From IMG/VR virus record IMGVR_UViG_3300025289_000026, positions 1 to 64,000 of that record: 64,000 nt of DNA; one strand, written 5' to 3'. A program made the position numbers and the translations under genes. This DNA comes from a virus. Within the stretch, counting starts at the first letter, position 1. Each line of letters opens with the position of its first letter. Below the pieces are notes generated by a model. The model saw only the letters and a program-made list of their open reading frames with translations, was not told the origin of the DNA and did not search any database. Below are positions 43,301-50,604 of the stretch, one piece after another.

Positions 43301-45386
43301 TACCAAAATTGTTGTTAACTCCACCCATTCCATACCCAACAACGGGTCGATATTCGTGAACGAAAACACGTCGAGTGGACCCCTCGTTGTGGAGTTCGAG
43401 GACCTGACGATAGAAGGGGCAAGTGTGGTTGAAAGTGCCAATACGGTTTACGCCACTGGTTCAGGGTCGTGGTCGGTGGCGAACACGTTCATGTCACCGC
43501 AAATCAGCAACGGTTCCCTTTATGCTGGTAAGAGATTGGTTGTCTCCTCGGGGTCGGGATCCGTGAGGGCACTGAATGGAGAGTTTACTATTCTAGGCGG
43601 AGGTGTGGGGTACGTTGTAGTCACTTCCCCGGGTGTAGCCGACGCCACCAAGCTTTACCCCGGGGGTCCACTTTCATTTCCCACGGTGGGAACGCTTCCG
43701 TTCTCCATTGTCGACGCGGGTCTGCTGCAGGCGACGGCTACGCATTCAGCTTTTGACCTTTCGGCATCGAACTACGGCGGTGCTCCTCATAAAATCGCCG
43801 TCCGCAGATGTGCTGTTGAGAAGGTCAAGTATGGATTCAATACCAAACTTAGTGATGCTGAATTTAGCGACACCGCGTTTAGATGGTGTACAGAGGCCGC
43901 GCTGTACTCTGGAGCAGCTTCGGACGGTCTTATTTCCGGTACCCTGACGCCGCCCACACGTATCCGGGGTTGTCAGTTCCGAAGCTGCAGTTGGGCGGAG
44001 TCCGCCACTTCAAATAAATACGTGATAATTGCAACTAACCTGCAGTTGCAATCGTGTACCTTTGGTAGCAACGGGTTGGAGTCACTCTATAGTCCAGGCA
44101 TGATTGTTGACCGGTGGGCTCCAGGGCTTGTCGCAGGTTCCTTTGTGTCGGCATGGGGTTGCCAGGCCGATGCCGGTTACTACGGATTCGTTGGGGTAGT
44201 GTTAAAAATCAGCAACTGCCAATTCCGATACGACGTGTACCCCGGAAGCTTGGTGGCGCTCCCCCAAGGTTTTGGTGAGGCCGTCATTAAATGTATTGGC
44301 TCCGGCTTTCCGGCTTACGCTTCCGTACGGGATTGCGAGTTTACCGGTGTGGTCAAATCGAAGGCTATAGAGTTGGTTTCTGTCGAGTCAGCAGTAGTCA
44401 GTGGGTGTACGTTCCGTCCCGATACGACTTTAGATAGCTCTGATTATTGGGGATCTTTTTCTGGGGATACGCTTATCCGTGCGGAGCTCTCGACGGTGTC
44501 CATCAAGGACAGCACATTTACTTCCCCGAGGCTGCAGCATGTTTTACTTGTTGAATGCTCTGATTGCGACATCCGTGGCAACGTGTTTGACGGTCCCAAC
44601 GACAACACAGGACTATACACTGGGTTTAGTTCTTGTGTTGAACTCACGGGAACTGCTTCCTTTGTGTCCCGACGTAACAGGATCATCGAAAACAGTTTTA
44701 TTGGACTTGACTCGACGTTCAAGGCTATACGCCTTGCGAATTACAACGATATGATTCAGGTGAGGAACAATGTTGGCGACGGATCTTTTGACCGCGGTGT
44801 TCAGGTGGAAGATACCGACAGTCAGCCCGCCGCTGTCGTCGTTGGAAACCGGTTCGGTATTCCACTAAATAAACAGGTAACGAATGCCAGCGGGGCTAAC
44901 TTTCATACCTCGGTACTGACCGGGGACGAATTCCGTAAAGTCCACGAGGTCACACTAGCTTCTGCTATAGCTTCCAGCGCTGTCGCCACATTTATATTTT
45001 CGGATTTAGTCGGGACTTTCAAGATACCGGACAACACTTTACCCAGTACCGGAATGTATCTTTTGCTGCTGTACCTCGATACGAGCACACCCAACATAAT
45101 TAATAACCCCGGTGTCTTCGAAGTGCAGGTACTCGATGATAGCGAGCGTATCGTCGGTGAGACAGAATGGGGTGTAGGGACGAGCGGTCCTGTAAGTGAA
45201 CCGTTTGACGGTGTAGTCATCCCGGTGACGTTCTACGTCAGTTCAACGACGGTAGAGTACTTAGTTCGGATATCCAACATGAGCATCTTCGATTCTCCGT
45301 ACCCGGGGTTCGCGATAGGCACGAAGCTCAAGGTGTACCGCATGGAGTCCATGGTGGGTGTGATGGATTCCGGCAGTTTGAACTAA
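37326..45386 (+). CDS. Giant tail fiber/tailspike with two right-handed beta-helix regions, 2686 aa
   Basis: N-terminal part (about 1-840): attachment and beta domains. First beta-helix about residues 842-1358: GGVISFKPGVYGDLSSL, HIRINRDNVVLRA and repeated V-x-I/V-x-N/D-C turns. Then a linker with a hydrophobic helix and a tandem duplicated about-120-aa unit (nt 42240-42600 and 42618-42990). Second beta-helix about 1918-2510: GGSIVLLEGTYNITDVIKI, HIKFIGQGRGSTK and coils typical of pectate-lyase-like spikes. It ends in a small beta domain. Such proteins recognise or degrade host surface polysaccharide. The last 2.4 kb is richer in A/T than the rest, suggesting exchange of the receptor-binding part. 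Confidence 0.8.
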   Translation: MIVRRPKELLLGNLPVATTGPQGSPPDTRLLGRAEPMAAETINRGAYAVAEQLDALYNQVFAIFRKAVTKAARKEVGVTAPYNQFNILQPPGDGLTMYSGVSVDDTPATLADVFQPGENSTYQQAVEGAYTVYRDAGSITDANPFVLQIRTLDTYTDACQIIFVLDNAFLPLPDPVTIAFTNGSPDILEVRYKTAATYYDVAYAINNDIGATVADKFKAVAPVPNTVAVTSLNNLAAGPTSAGQLVDILGKAQVDASIEGIVIDDPISGIDLPALFSNPPAVVKLTTPAHNELSLATAWPGGLGDPLAVGDKLVIGLNASTAAGFPGDGISVGRYQVVEIAALPGPDGYSQGSLIQFTEEFNLPTDTNENFHYLVNRYKARHWAIGHNHRFDIPKSGNPLKLEFGELENIHWFQGTAGIPFADFEDIRIATYRGRYDLPANDMDGQASFVQPLNDEIILTGGGLINPSDGTERLQVVIRPLFNAVPSSVNIEDLRFVMDAVPSSLVNAVKVYYSDSGDPGPSSWIPYGGPKDLQVVESLGPKVLLRVEPDGFSSGIHSYYKVVFQSVITTSANIERIFFSGAHAAGAMIHHTGGGDYVVTDLEVWIVQPSDTPVPNHTVDIYTSNSPSGAAGSFVKIAENIELRQSHLIASNSPSGTNKIFAYRASIFPESYTLVEGLVGGQFLAFIVKEAGVATSQRIIKAWLAESQCQENASHIGSFIGDSLGGAGSSYINPLHPSGFEGATNKFRLITNVDIVGLPGPVANPQIDFGFGSYAKFGELSPDSLRAASGSFGDAGFLGAKLAEVMGEPVSSTVPPERSLIGLENRLREISIITVGLGVTNSFGQFNVSDYPTVNATIEAAVAALLPVDGGVISFKPGVYGDLSSLVTNFVDNHIRINRDNVVLRAEALGSVTIKLRHSPSVARGFCLKLNGSNLGVQDIRFDSDAPAAADASPFLDLENAVWISAPQQLAGPATRPLDGTDDYTDVSIHNCEFAGFTRVRIGTPDISSAFITSAKLSGVRITNCDFDATSDSDPVAVNVSYSSLMVNPTVTRISDLVVSDCRLSGEFVSPVTKAIRIAAATRVAIQRIRGVVKLYWSNTLTLSDSSVFNLYARGVQRFTSTDSEFYTLASGNVPAITLDGYAGRKCSGVVFHACTIATVQGFASGLTQGTLDVMYTDGLIVSECNIESVGNASPSQKDHYGVTLRTAVTSAVFQSCGFVGNRVMLNTDTGVNSKIAIRGCQVVHFSSEPVTSPGTHGVFSFVNVNNLYIGHISAAPGEMSSANPDRLIRLESCNHFTIEAAEARDKGSIHLLNCTFGIVANCRLTNSLSNPGCAVTKTTSSRIFQVGNITSDGGGIVLPDGARYRSEEPSGTSLPLADGKEILKYGDGVTYGSFRVWKAGHKILITQNVKSFTEAGGLLIGANVITKEINAQASTTLVLGVGSEVLEVYGSRGGDATAQSLVSSITTGGAGLLSLLPSWALSLLSGMNSPLLAFLKTVVASVGGASGKPGIVLEQFTDAVVLSVNLQSDTGQTDRSNSWNNSYWSKKDTSKAAFAFILTLASNAGDSPPSTTARFAVVASGERTTTGSLSTSVRFTFDTTGNGVGRFLASNGGIIRAALETVGTILQRGIGSDVAARHFDSDSSPLLSFKEWSTVKFPNASTGATTEFYRWALTNNVNYDSANLRWGINTNIHTTFTEALALAVGGEGHLFALYRLTAGETTTLRAAPGYIAATGTPGTQTWRMVFAITTSGTIVQGSPGSSAVIGAIPLFKFMSFFRQWQDVSLPRPNAPGSSDSFSLVFTHNVDYNDTGPVWVGKSTLDTRFGSNAYAMALLSPNFLFAIYALKSASDSIAGRSVPVTGTPGGATGTWRPIFWMDYGGSIQFTKNDLPGIPETVAAVSDVSVPATFVIAAPDSVNIGRADYVATSSAQNAINTALRDLEAESPGGPTNPKGGSIVLLEGTYNITDVIKIGVSGQIPCRHIKFIGQGRGSTKIVVNSTHSIPNNGSIFVNENTSSGPLVVEFEDLTIEGASVVESANTVYATGSGSWSVANTFMSPQISNGSLYAGKRLVVSSGSGSVRALNGEFTILGGGVGYVVVTSPGVADATKLYPGGPLSFPTVGTLPFSIVDAGLLQATATHSAFDLSASNYGGAPHKIAVRRCAVEKVKYGFNTKLSDAEFSDTAFRWCTEAALYSGAASDGLISGTLTPPTRIRGCQFRSCSWAESATSNKYVIIATNLQLQSCTFGSNGLESLYSPGMIVDRWAPGLVAGSFVSAWGCQADAGYYGFVGVVLKISNCQFRYDVYPGSLVALPQGFGEAVIKCIGSGFPAYASVRDCEFTGVVKSKAIELVSVESAVVSGCTFRPDTTLDSSDYWGSFSGDTLIRAELSTVSIKDSTFTSPRLQHVLLVECSDCDIRGNVFDGPNDNTGLYTGFSSCVELTGTASFVSRRNRIIENSFIGLDSTFKAIRLANYNDMIQVRNNVGDGSFDRGVQVEDTDSQPAAVVVGNRFGIPLNKQVTNASGANFHTSVLTGDEFRKVHEVTLASAIASSAVATFIFSDLVGTFKIPDNTLPSTGMYLLLLYLDTSTPNIINNPGVFEVQVLDDSERIVGETEWGVGTSGPVSEPFDGVVIPVTFYVSSTTVEYLVRISNMSIFDSPYPGFAIGTKLKVYRMESMVGVMDSGSLN

Positions 45387-45387
45387 A

Positions 45388-45413
45388 AAAGGCGGCACAG
45401 AAGCGCCGCCTTT
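45388..45413. terminator. Bidirectional terminator between virion and replication blocks
   Basis: Arms 45388-45396 and 45405-45413 pair perfectly over 9 bp (AAAGGCGGC / GCCGCCTTT) with an 8-nt loop. The minus strand has TTTTTT after the stem, the plus strand only TTT. It separates the convergent fiber gene and the replication operon. Confidence 0.8.
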
Positions 45414-45434
45414 GATCCCTGGGTCACGTGGTCA

Positions 45435-46427
45435 TCAGGCTGACCGCAGCAACTCCACCAGCTTGGGCATCCGGGGGGCGGCGAACTCCCGGTAGAGCTG
45501 CGCCTTCACGTCGTCTGGTAACGTGATGATGCCCAAGACATAGACCGTTAGGTCCCACTCGATCCGCCGGATCTCATGGATGACGCTCTGCTCGGCTTCC
45601 TGAATCTTGAGCGCGAGGAACTGGACTGCCTCGGGTCCCATGGCCGGGAGCTGGGGCGACGCCGTGGGGTCCTGGGTCTTCTCGAGAGTCCGGTGACCCA
45701 TGAGCGACTCGATCGCCGAGGCCGCGGCCGCGACATCCGGGGTTGTGACCGGCCCGGGGGTCTCGATGGTGTTGTGCTGGGGCACAGGGGTCTGGGCAAC
45801 CTGAGGAACCGGTGCCGCGGGAACCGATGGAGGGGTTACCCCAGGGGCCACGACTGTGTCGGGTAGCAACGGGAGACCCGACAGATCATACCCGGGGGGC
45901 GTTTTGTCCACATGGAGGCGCCCATGTGCCCCGAGGCCCTTGAGATCCCGGGGGGTCTTGGTGATGTAGAGGTTTGGTTTCCCGTCCTTGACACACTGCT
46001 GACACAGGAGTCGGCCGTCCTGAAGCGCCAGGTGGTTGTTCGCAGTACGGAACACCGGGTACGGAAACGGAGGCAACGGGATCGTGCTGGTTGGGACCCC
46101 GGGGCCTTGGGGTTGGGGAACCGTCCCGGGGACCTGGGCAACGGGCGGAGGTGCCGTCGTGACCGGCGTGGCGACCGCGGACCCCTGGGTAGCCCCGGCT
46201 TCAGGCCCGTTGGCCAACATCCCGAGGGCCTGGAGGTCGTTCACGAGGTCCGGTTGGGTGACCCGCTGGTACTTGTCCATCAGGTACCGCATGATGTCGG
46301 AATTTTCCGCAACCTGGACGGGTAACCCGTCTTTGCCGCGGAACACCACGTTGGTCCGTTGGGCCGTGGTCACGGCCCAGCCGACCAGTTCGGCGAATGT
46401 TTGGTTATGAGCTTCTTGAGGGGTCAT
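45435..46427 (-). CDS. Pro-rich protein with C2H2-like motif, 330 aa
   Basis: Folded N-terminal about 70 residues, then Pro/Thr/Val-rich disordered linkers (about 75-120 and 195-230) around a compact middle with CQQC and, about 25 residues later, H-x3-H, a possible zinc site. The C-terminal about 70 residues are helical (LKIQEAEQSVIHEIRRIEWD). The disorder resembles single-strand binding or scaffolding proteins, but no family is recognised. Last gene of the replication operon. Confidence 0.7.
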   Translation of the reverse strand: MTPQEAHNQTFAELVGWAVTTAQRTNVVFRGKDGLPVQVAENSDIMRYLMDKYQRVTQPDLVNDLQALGMLANGPEAGATQGSAVATPVTTAPPPVAQVPGTVPQPQGPGVPTSTIPLPPFPYPVFRTANNHLALQDGRLLCQQCVKDGKPNLYITKTPRDLKGLGAHGRLHVDKTPPGYDLSGLPLLPDTVVAPGVTPPSVPAAPVPQVAQTPVPQHNTIETPGPVTTPDVAAAASAIESLMGHRTLEKTQDPTASPQLPAMGPEAVQFLALKIQEAEQSVIHEIRRIEWDLTVYVLGIITLPDDVKAQLYREFAAPRMPKLVELLRSA

Positions 46428-46447
46428 GCAATCTCCTTTTTAAGGGG

Positions 46448-46834
46448 TTATGGGTTACGAGGGAAGCGTGGGTGACGAAGAACCTTGTTCTGCACTTGGC
46501 ACTCCATCACGTGGACATCTTGATGAGCAAAGCAGTTGGCATCGCACGACATGCTGGTTCGGTAGATGTGGAAGCGGTTCAGCAGGATCCCGGCCTGGTG
46601 GAACCTGATCTCATCCACTGGGCTCCCAGGGGGCTCGCCTCCACCTTCAAGGAACTGGATAAGGAGTGCCCTTTGGGTCCAGGGGGATAGGAACCTCTTG
46701 AGCCTGGCTTCACAGGCCACCCGGAGTTCCGTGTTATTGATCCCGTGGTATTGCTCGGCTTCAGAGCTTTCGGCCCCTCTGGGGTCCGAGGGTTCCGTTG
46801 GCATCTCTGAACCTTGCGTCTGGGTCTCGTCCAT
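46448..46834 (-). CDS. Hypothetical protein, 128 aa
   Basis: Acidic disordered N-terminus, helical middle, C-terminal part with three Cys and several His (SCDANCFAHQD), possibly metal-binding. The ATG was chosen for the GAGGAG 9 nt upstream. It overlaps the upstream gene by about 74 nt. Function unknown. Confidence 0.6.
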   Translation of the reverse strand: MDETQTQGSEMPTEPSDPRGAESSEAEQYHGINNTELRVACEARLKRFLSPWTQRALLIQFLEGGGEPPGSPVDEIRFHQAGILLNRFHIYRTSMSCDANCFAHQDVHVMECQVQNKVLRHPRFPRNP

Positions 46835-47345
46835 AGAAATCATCTCCTCGTCTCGTGATCTCCCGGGAGATGAACTGGATCCTCCTGGAAATCATGGATC
46901 GTGCGTTTTCGAGTTTGTCGGCCGTGATCCGGGCCGTCAGGTACTCGGTGTCGGTCTGGATGTACCGGGGGTCACCGCGGTACTCTTCATCGGCGTCGTC
47001 TTTGGACTTGCCGGATGCTCGGATGTCCTTCTTGACCTCCACTTTGATCAGGTCACTCAGGGCCTTGGACACCACTTTGTCATGGTCCGCGTTGGTCGCC
47101 AGGGCCGCGATGTAGTTGTGCCATGCTTCGGTCGCCTGGTAGAGGCGCCCAAGCTCCTGGCTCGTGATGACGGTCAGGTCCTCGGGCATCATGGGGAACC
47201 CGATGTCGTCGTACTCAACCCCCGGGACAGGGCTTTCCACCGGGTTCCGGGGGATCGGGACCTCGACCCTGACGTCCAGGGCATCGCGGTACATCTGGAT
47301 CTTGGCCTGGAGCTTGGGATCATCCAATGGTTGGGCAAGCTTCAT
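46761..47345 (-). CDS. Helical protein in recombination cluster, 194 aa
   Basis: Strongly helical; the C-terminal section (NARSMISRRIQFISREITR) is rich in Arg and may bind DNA. It shares ATGA with the stop of the Cas4-like nuclease gene, so the two are coupled. A recombination-mediator role (UvsY-like) is a speculation from neighbours only. Confidence 0.65.
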   Translation of the reverse strand: MKLAQPLDDPKLQAKIQMYRDALDVRVEVPIPRNPVESPVPGVEYDDIGFPMMPEDLTVITSQELGRLYQATEAWHNYIAALATNADHDKVVSKALSDLIKVEVKKDIRASGKSKDDADEEYRGDPRYIQTDTEYLTARITADKLENARSMISRRIQFISREITRRGDDFYGRDPDARFRDANGTLGPQRGRKL

Positions 47346-48040
47346 AATTTCCTGGTGGTTGGGTTCATGACCTCGGGGCAGATGCCACGGAACCTGCAGC
47401 TCGAGGTACAGGGGGATGTCCCGAACCAATGTTTCTTGGTTTCGGGTGGTACCCCGCGGGTGATTGCATCCTCTACCTTCAGGAGCATGGTCCACATTTT
47501 CTTGGCACGATCCGGGCTGTAGGGTACCCGGTACTGCCGGGTCGAGAAATCGTTCCGGCAGATGTACAACAAGTACCCAAGGGTCGCGTTGGTCCTGCTC
47601 ATGTAAAGTTGCAGTTGGTCTTCGTGCTTCTCCAACGGGGTTTTGCCAAGGCTGTCGAACACCGACTTGGAGCAGGTCTTGTATTCATGAACCTCGTGGT
47701 GCTCTTGAGGTCCATGGACATCAGCATCACACCGGCCGGAGCAATGGCTGGAGAACTGGATCCTGAGCTCTGGGCTATAGGTCCACCCCACCATGTCATA
47801 ATGCTTGGCCATTCCATGCTGTACTTGCTCGTGGATATACTTCCCCACGTCCATCATCCCGTTGGATTCGAAGGTTCGGTCTTCCTTGAGCCCCGGGGTC
47901 TTGAGAGCATCGTGGTAACAGGCAAACAGACAACCGTTCACCAGGTTGCTTGGATAGAATCTTCCCGTCGGTTCCCTTGGGGTCTGGTGGAGCGATGGCC
48001 AGGATAGCCGGACAATATCCTCGGGGGTCATGGGGGCCAT
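47342..48040 (-). CDS. Cas4/RecB-like PD-(D/E)XK exonuclease with Fe-S cysteines
   Basis: A 232 aa protein with nuclease motifs: GRCDADVHG (about residues 102-110), HEYKT (118-122, the E-x-K pair) and QLQLY (142-146, the Q-x3-Y motif). Cysteines at about 37/41 and 211, 215, 221 match the one-plus-three arrangement that holds a 4Fe-4S cluster in Cas4/AddB-type nucleases. Such enzymes resect DNA ends for recombination. It lies beside RecA-like and resolvase-like genes, so a role in phage recombination is likely; no Cas genes are nearby. Confidence 0.8.
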   Translation of the reverse strand: MAPMTPEDIVRLSWPSLHQTPREPTGRFYPSNLVNGCLFACYHDALKTPGLKEDRTFESNGMMDVGKYIHEQVQHGMAKHYDMVGWTYSPELRIQFSSHCSGRCDADVHGPQEHHEVHEYKTCSKSVFDSLGKTPLEKHEDQLQLYMSRTNATLGYLLYICRNDFSTRQYRVPYSPDRAKKMWTMLLKVEDAITRGVPPETKKHWFGTSPCTSSCRFRGICPEVMNPTTRKL

Positions 48041-48058
48041 TGTACAGATCCTTAAAAA

Positions 48059-48466
48059 TTACGCAAGTTTTAGAAGATCACGCCCGATAGAACCGGACAC
48101 CACTTTGAATACCTGGCCCCCGGCGGCAAAATGGATCATGTGGCTATAGGGTTCCAAGGTGTTGTCACTCTCGAGGGTCTCGAGCTCCAGGCAGTAGCCC
48201 GGCACCACGATGATCTCGCGATGATGCCGGATAAAGTTGACCAAGAGCATCGGGGTACGGCTCGATACCCTGGCATCCTGCAGCAGCTTCCGGATGACCC
48301 TGTTGGTAACCTTGAAGGTATCCTTGGCCGTGCTCTTGACCTCCTGGACCCATCGTTCTCCATGGCGCCCATCTCCCTTGCTGTGCCACATGGCCCCGGA
48401 GTTGGCATTGACCTTCCCGCCGTACTTCTTGATGACGTCGCGTTCGCGTCGTTTCCAATGGTTCAC
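48059..48466 (-). CDS. Holliday-junction-resolvase-like endonuclease, 135 aa
   Basis: Pattern of phage PD-(D/E)XK resolvase-like nucleases: basic N-terminus, KVNANSGAMWHSKGDGRHGE (about residues 18-37, Asp32) then VQEVKSTAKDTF (Glu42, Lys44) and a helix plus strand (MLLVNFIRHHREIIVVP). It would cut branched DNA. Its start overlaps the RecA-like stop (ATGA). Confidence 0.7.
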   Translation of the reverse strand: MNHWKRRERDVIKKYGGKVNANSGAMWHSKGDGRHGERWVQEVKSTAKDTFKVTNRVIRKLLQDARVSSRTPMLLVNFIRHHREIIVVPGYCLELETLESDNTLEPYSHMIHFAAGGQVFKVVSGSIGRDLLKLA

Positions 48467-49761
48467 TCGGGTTCCTCACCGGACTCGCGATCTTGCAGAC
48501 TTTCGTCCATGATCTTGGCCCTGGGGTCAGGGAGTGAGGTCTTGTGTATCCCCCGGATCTCCAGGGCCTTGTGAGCCTGGAGAATATCATCCTGAACCAT
48601 CTTGAGGAGATCCGGATCGGTCTGGAGGATGAGGGCCAAGTCCTCTCGTTTTACCTGCTCACCATTCAGTTCCAAGACCCCGTCCCCATAGAACCATTTG
48701 TTACCTTGATATTTGAATATGTCGGATGACACCGCCAGGTCCGTGACCTCACTGTAGATGTCGGGTCCAATGGGAAGACCCCGGGGGTTGTCCCCCCGGA
48801 TCACGTAGGTGACCTGGCATGACCTGTGGGGTACGCAGATCTTGGACTTGTCCACCGTGATGGAGATCTGTTTGGCCCAGGTCTTCTTGTTCGTCGTGAC
48901 GAAGGATGCCACCCGGGTCTTGAGGGCCAGGTGCTTGTCATGCTTGAGGGCATAGCCCCCGGGGGTATCGGTGGCCTCGCCGGTTGGACTCCAGCCCCCG
49001 ATCTTGGCCCTGATCTGGTTGATGATCACGAGGGCTGTCTTGAGATTCTCACGACTCAATCGGTTGCATAGGCTCAAGAGGAAGTTGCAATGACGGTTCA
49101 CAAGCTTGGGATTCAGGGCCACGTGGACATCTTCATGCTCTCCCGCGAGTTCCTTGTCCGTCACCATGGCCCCGATGGAATCCAGGATATAGAGGTTGAG
49201 CTCCCCGGTGAGCAGGAGACGCTTGACCTTGTTTAGCTCGGTCTCGGCATTATCCCCATACAGCAGGATGAACTTGCCCCCGCCCTCCTGGGACGCGACG
49301 ATCCTGTCGACCTCCTGGGCCACGACCCCCAGGTTCTTGAACATCTTGATCTCAAGGTCCGAGTACGGGATCTTGACCCCTTGGTGCCGAACCCAGTTGA
49401 GATCCAGCCCGGCGCTCTCGGTCGAGACGACCGCGATGGCGCAGTTTTTACCGAAGACCTGTTGGGCGCTCTTGGCTAACCCGAGCGCTATGGTGGACTT
49501 GAAGGTTGCGGGTGGGCCAAAGATCTCGGTGATGGCGTTGTACGGGATCCCGCCCCCCGTGATCACGTTGACCCCAAAGATCTGGGCCGGGAGCCGATCC
49601 TCGAACGCAGGGGTTATGTTGCTCCCAACTTCAATGACCCCGCCGTAGTCCCGCCGTAGCTCCTGGATCACCAGGTCTAACCTGCTCTTGCTACTCTTGA
49701 GCTTCGTCGACTTGGGGGTCTTGGGTACCAGATCCTTGGGCTTTTGTTTTTTCTTCGCCAT
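48463..49761 (-). CDS. RecA-like recombinase, 432 aa
   Basis: RecA core: Walker A GPPATFKST (residues 82-90), Walker B NLYILDSIGAMV, NQIRAKIGGWSP loop-2 region and GGYALKHDKHLALKTR, which parallels the RecA GGNALKF-type segment. The Walker A has Phe instead of Gly before the Lys, which I recall in other phage RecA relatives. It should drive strand exchange and recombination-dependent replication. The start was set at MAKKKQK, with AAGGCGG upstream, rather than 12 codons earlier. Basic disordered N-terminus of about 30 aa. Confidence 0.88.
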   Translation of the reverse strand: MAKKKQKPKDLVPKTPKSTKLKSSKSRLDLVIQELRRDYGGVIEVGSNITPAFEDRLPAQIFGVNVITGGGIPYNAITEIFGPPATFKSTIALGLAKSAQQVFGKNCAIAVVSTESAGLDLNWVRHQGVKIPYSDLEIKMFKNLGVVAQEVDRIVASQEGGGKFILLYGDNAETELNKVKRLLLTGELNLYILDSIGAMVTDKELAGEHEDVHVALNPKLVNRHCNFLLSLCNRLSRENLKTALVIINQIRAKIGGWSPTGEATDTPGGYALKHDKHLALKTRVASFVTTNKKTWAKQISITVDKSKICVPHRSCQVTYVIRGDNPRGLPIGPDIYSEVTDLAVSSDIFKYQGNKWFYGDGVLELNGEQVKREDLALILQTDPDLLKMVQDDILQAHKALEIRGIHKTSLPDPRAKIMDESLQDRESGEEPE

Positions 49762-50587
49762 ATTTAACCGCCTTGTATGCTCGGTAGAGTGATGCACAGT
49801 TGTCTTCTATCGACTCGCCGTACTGGTGACTCGGGATCATGCCGCTGGGGCGTGGATGATAATGGACGGCCGAGACCCAGGTATCGGGCAGGAATACGAT
49901 GTCGTGTCTTGACGACACCGACAACGACACCGCCATTGGGTCGGGTTGAAAATCAAACACCACGGCCACCCGGGTTTTGCCCCGGAGCCGGAATTTCATG
50001 GAAGCGAACGGCCGGTCGTTAAGCTCGCCGTGATACCGGGCCGATGGAAGGAGCGGCGACGCCCCGGTGGCCAGGATCCACTTGCGGATGAACTCGACTC
50101 GTTCCTGCTGCCGCAGGCTTGCGATGGGCTTGTTCGAGAGGGTCAGATCCGCAATCCGGACACAGACGGACAGATCCATACTTCCGGGTGGGAGTGCCGC
50201 ATCGAGGGCATTGACTACTGTCCTGTGTATCGACTCCGTATTTTTCCATTGGGGAACCTCGATTGAATTGGTTTTCAGGTACAACCTCATGGTATCAGGT
50301 TTGTAGAACCCCTGGCCTGTGTTCACGCTGTAAACCCTCCCGGTGAACTTCCGGTGCTCCAGATGACCGAAATGCTGGAGCATCATCTTGCGGTCTGTCA
50401 AGAACGCGGTGTACTTGACGTAGTGGAGGAAGGCGTAGACCGCGTCAGCCGCCTGGTGGTAACTGAGGCCCGTGTGGTCCGCTACCTCCTGGATGATCCT
50501 GTGGGCCGAGATCTTGGGCTTCATGCCCTTGGTCTCGGGGGCCGTGGGATCGGGCTCTTGGATGATTTTGTCGATCGGGTCGGTCAT
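49691..50587 (-). CDS. HU/IHF-like domain protein, 298 aa
   Basis: Residues about 25-110 follow the HU/IHF pattern: helical start (ISAHRIIQEVADHTGLSY), helix, then LQHFGHLEHRKFTGRVY and a beta arm ending in YKPDTMRLYLK. The remaining about 190 residues are a separate unknown domain (LRGKTRVAVVFDFQPDP). It may bend or coat DNA during replication. AAGGA precedes the chosen ATG; the gene overlaps the RecA-like start by 71 nt. Confidence 0.65.
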   Translation of the reverse strand: MTDPIDKIIQEPDPTAPETKGMKPKISAHRIIQEVADHTGLSYHQAADAVYAFLHYVKYTAFLTDRKMMLQHFGHLEHRKFTGRVYSVNTGQGFYKPDTMRLYLKTNSIEVPQWKNTESIHRTVVNALDAALPPGSMDLSVCVRIADLTLSNKPIASLRQQERVEFIRKWILATGASPLLPSARYHGELNDRPFASMKFRLRGKTRVAVVFDFQPDPMAVSLSVSSRHDIVFLPDTWVSAVHYHPRPSGMIPSHQYGESIEDNCASLYRAYKAVKYGEEKTKAQGSGTQDPQVDEAQE

Positions 50588-50604
50588 GTTGGAGTCCTTG
50601 TATT

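Noticed and set aside
46566-47522. Plus-strand ORF of 318 aa opposite the recombination genes
   Set aside because: Covers parts of three minus genes with good start signals; no ribosome site and no recognisable motif.
47342-48040. CRISPR-associated Cas4
   Set aside because: No repeat array or other cas genes are visible; Cas4-like nucleases are common in phage recombination clusters.
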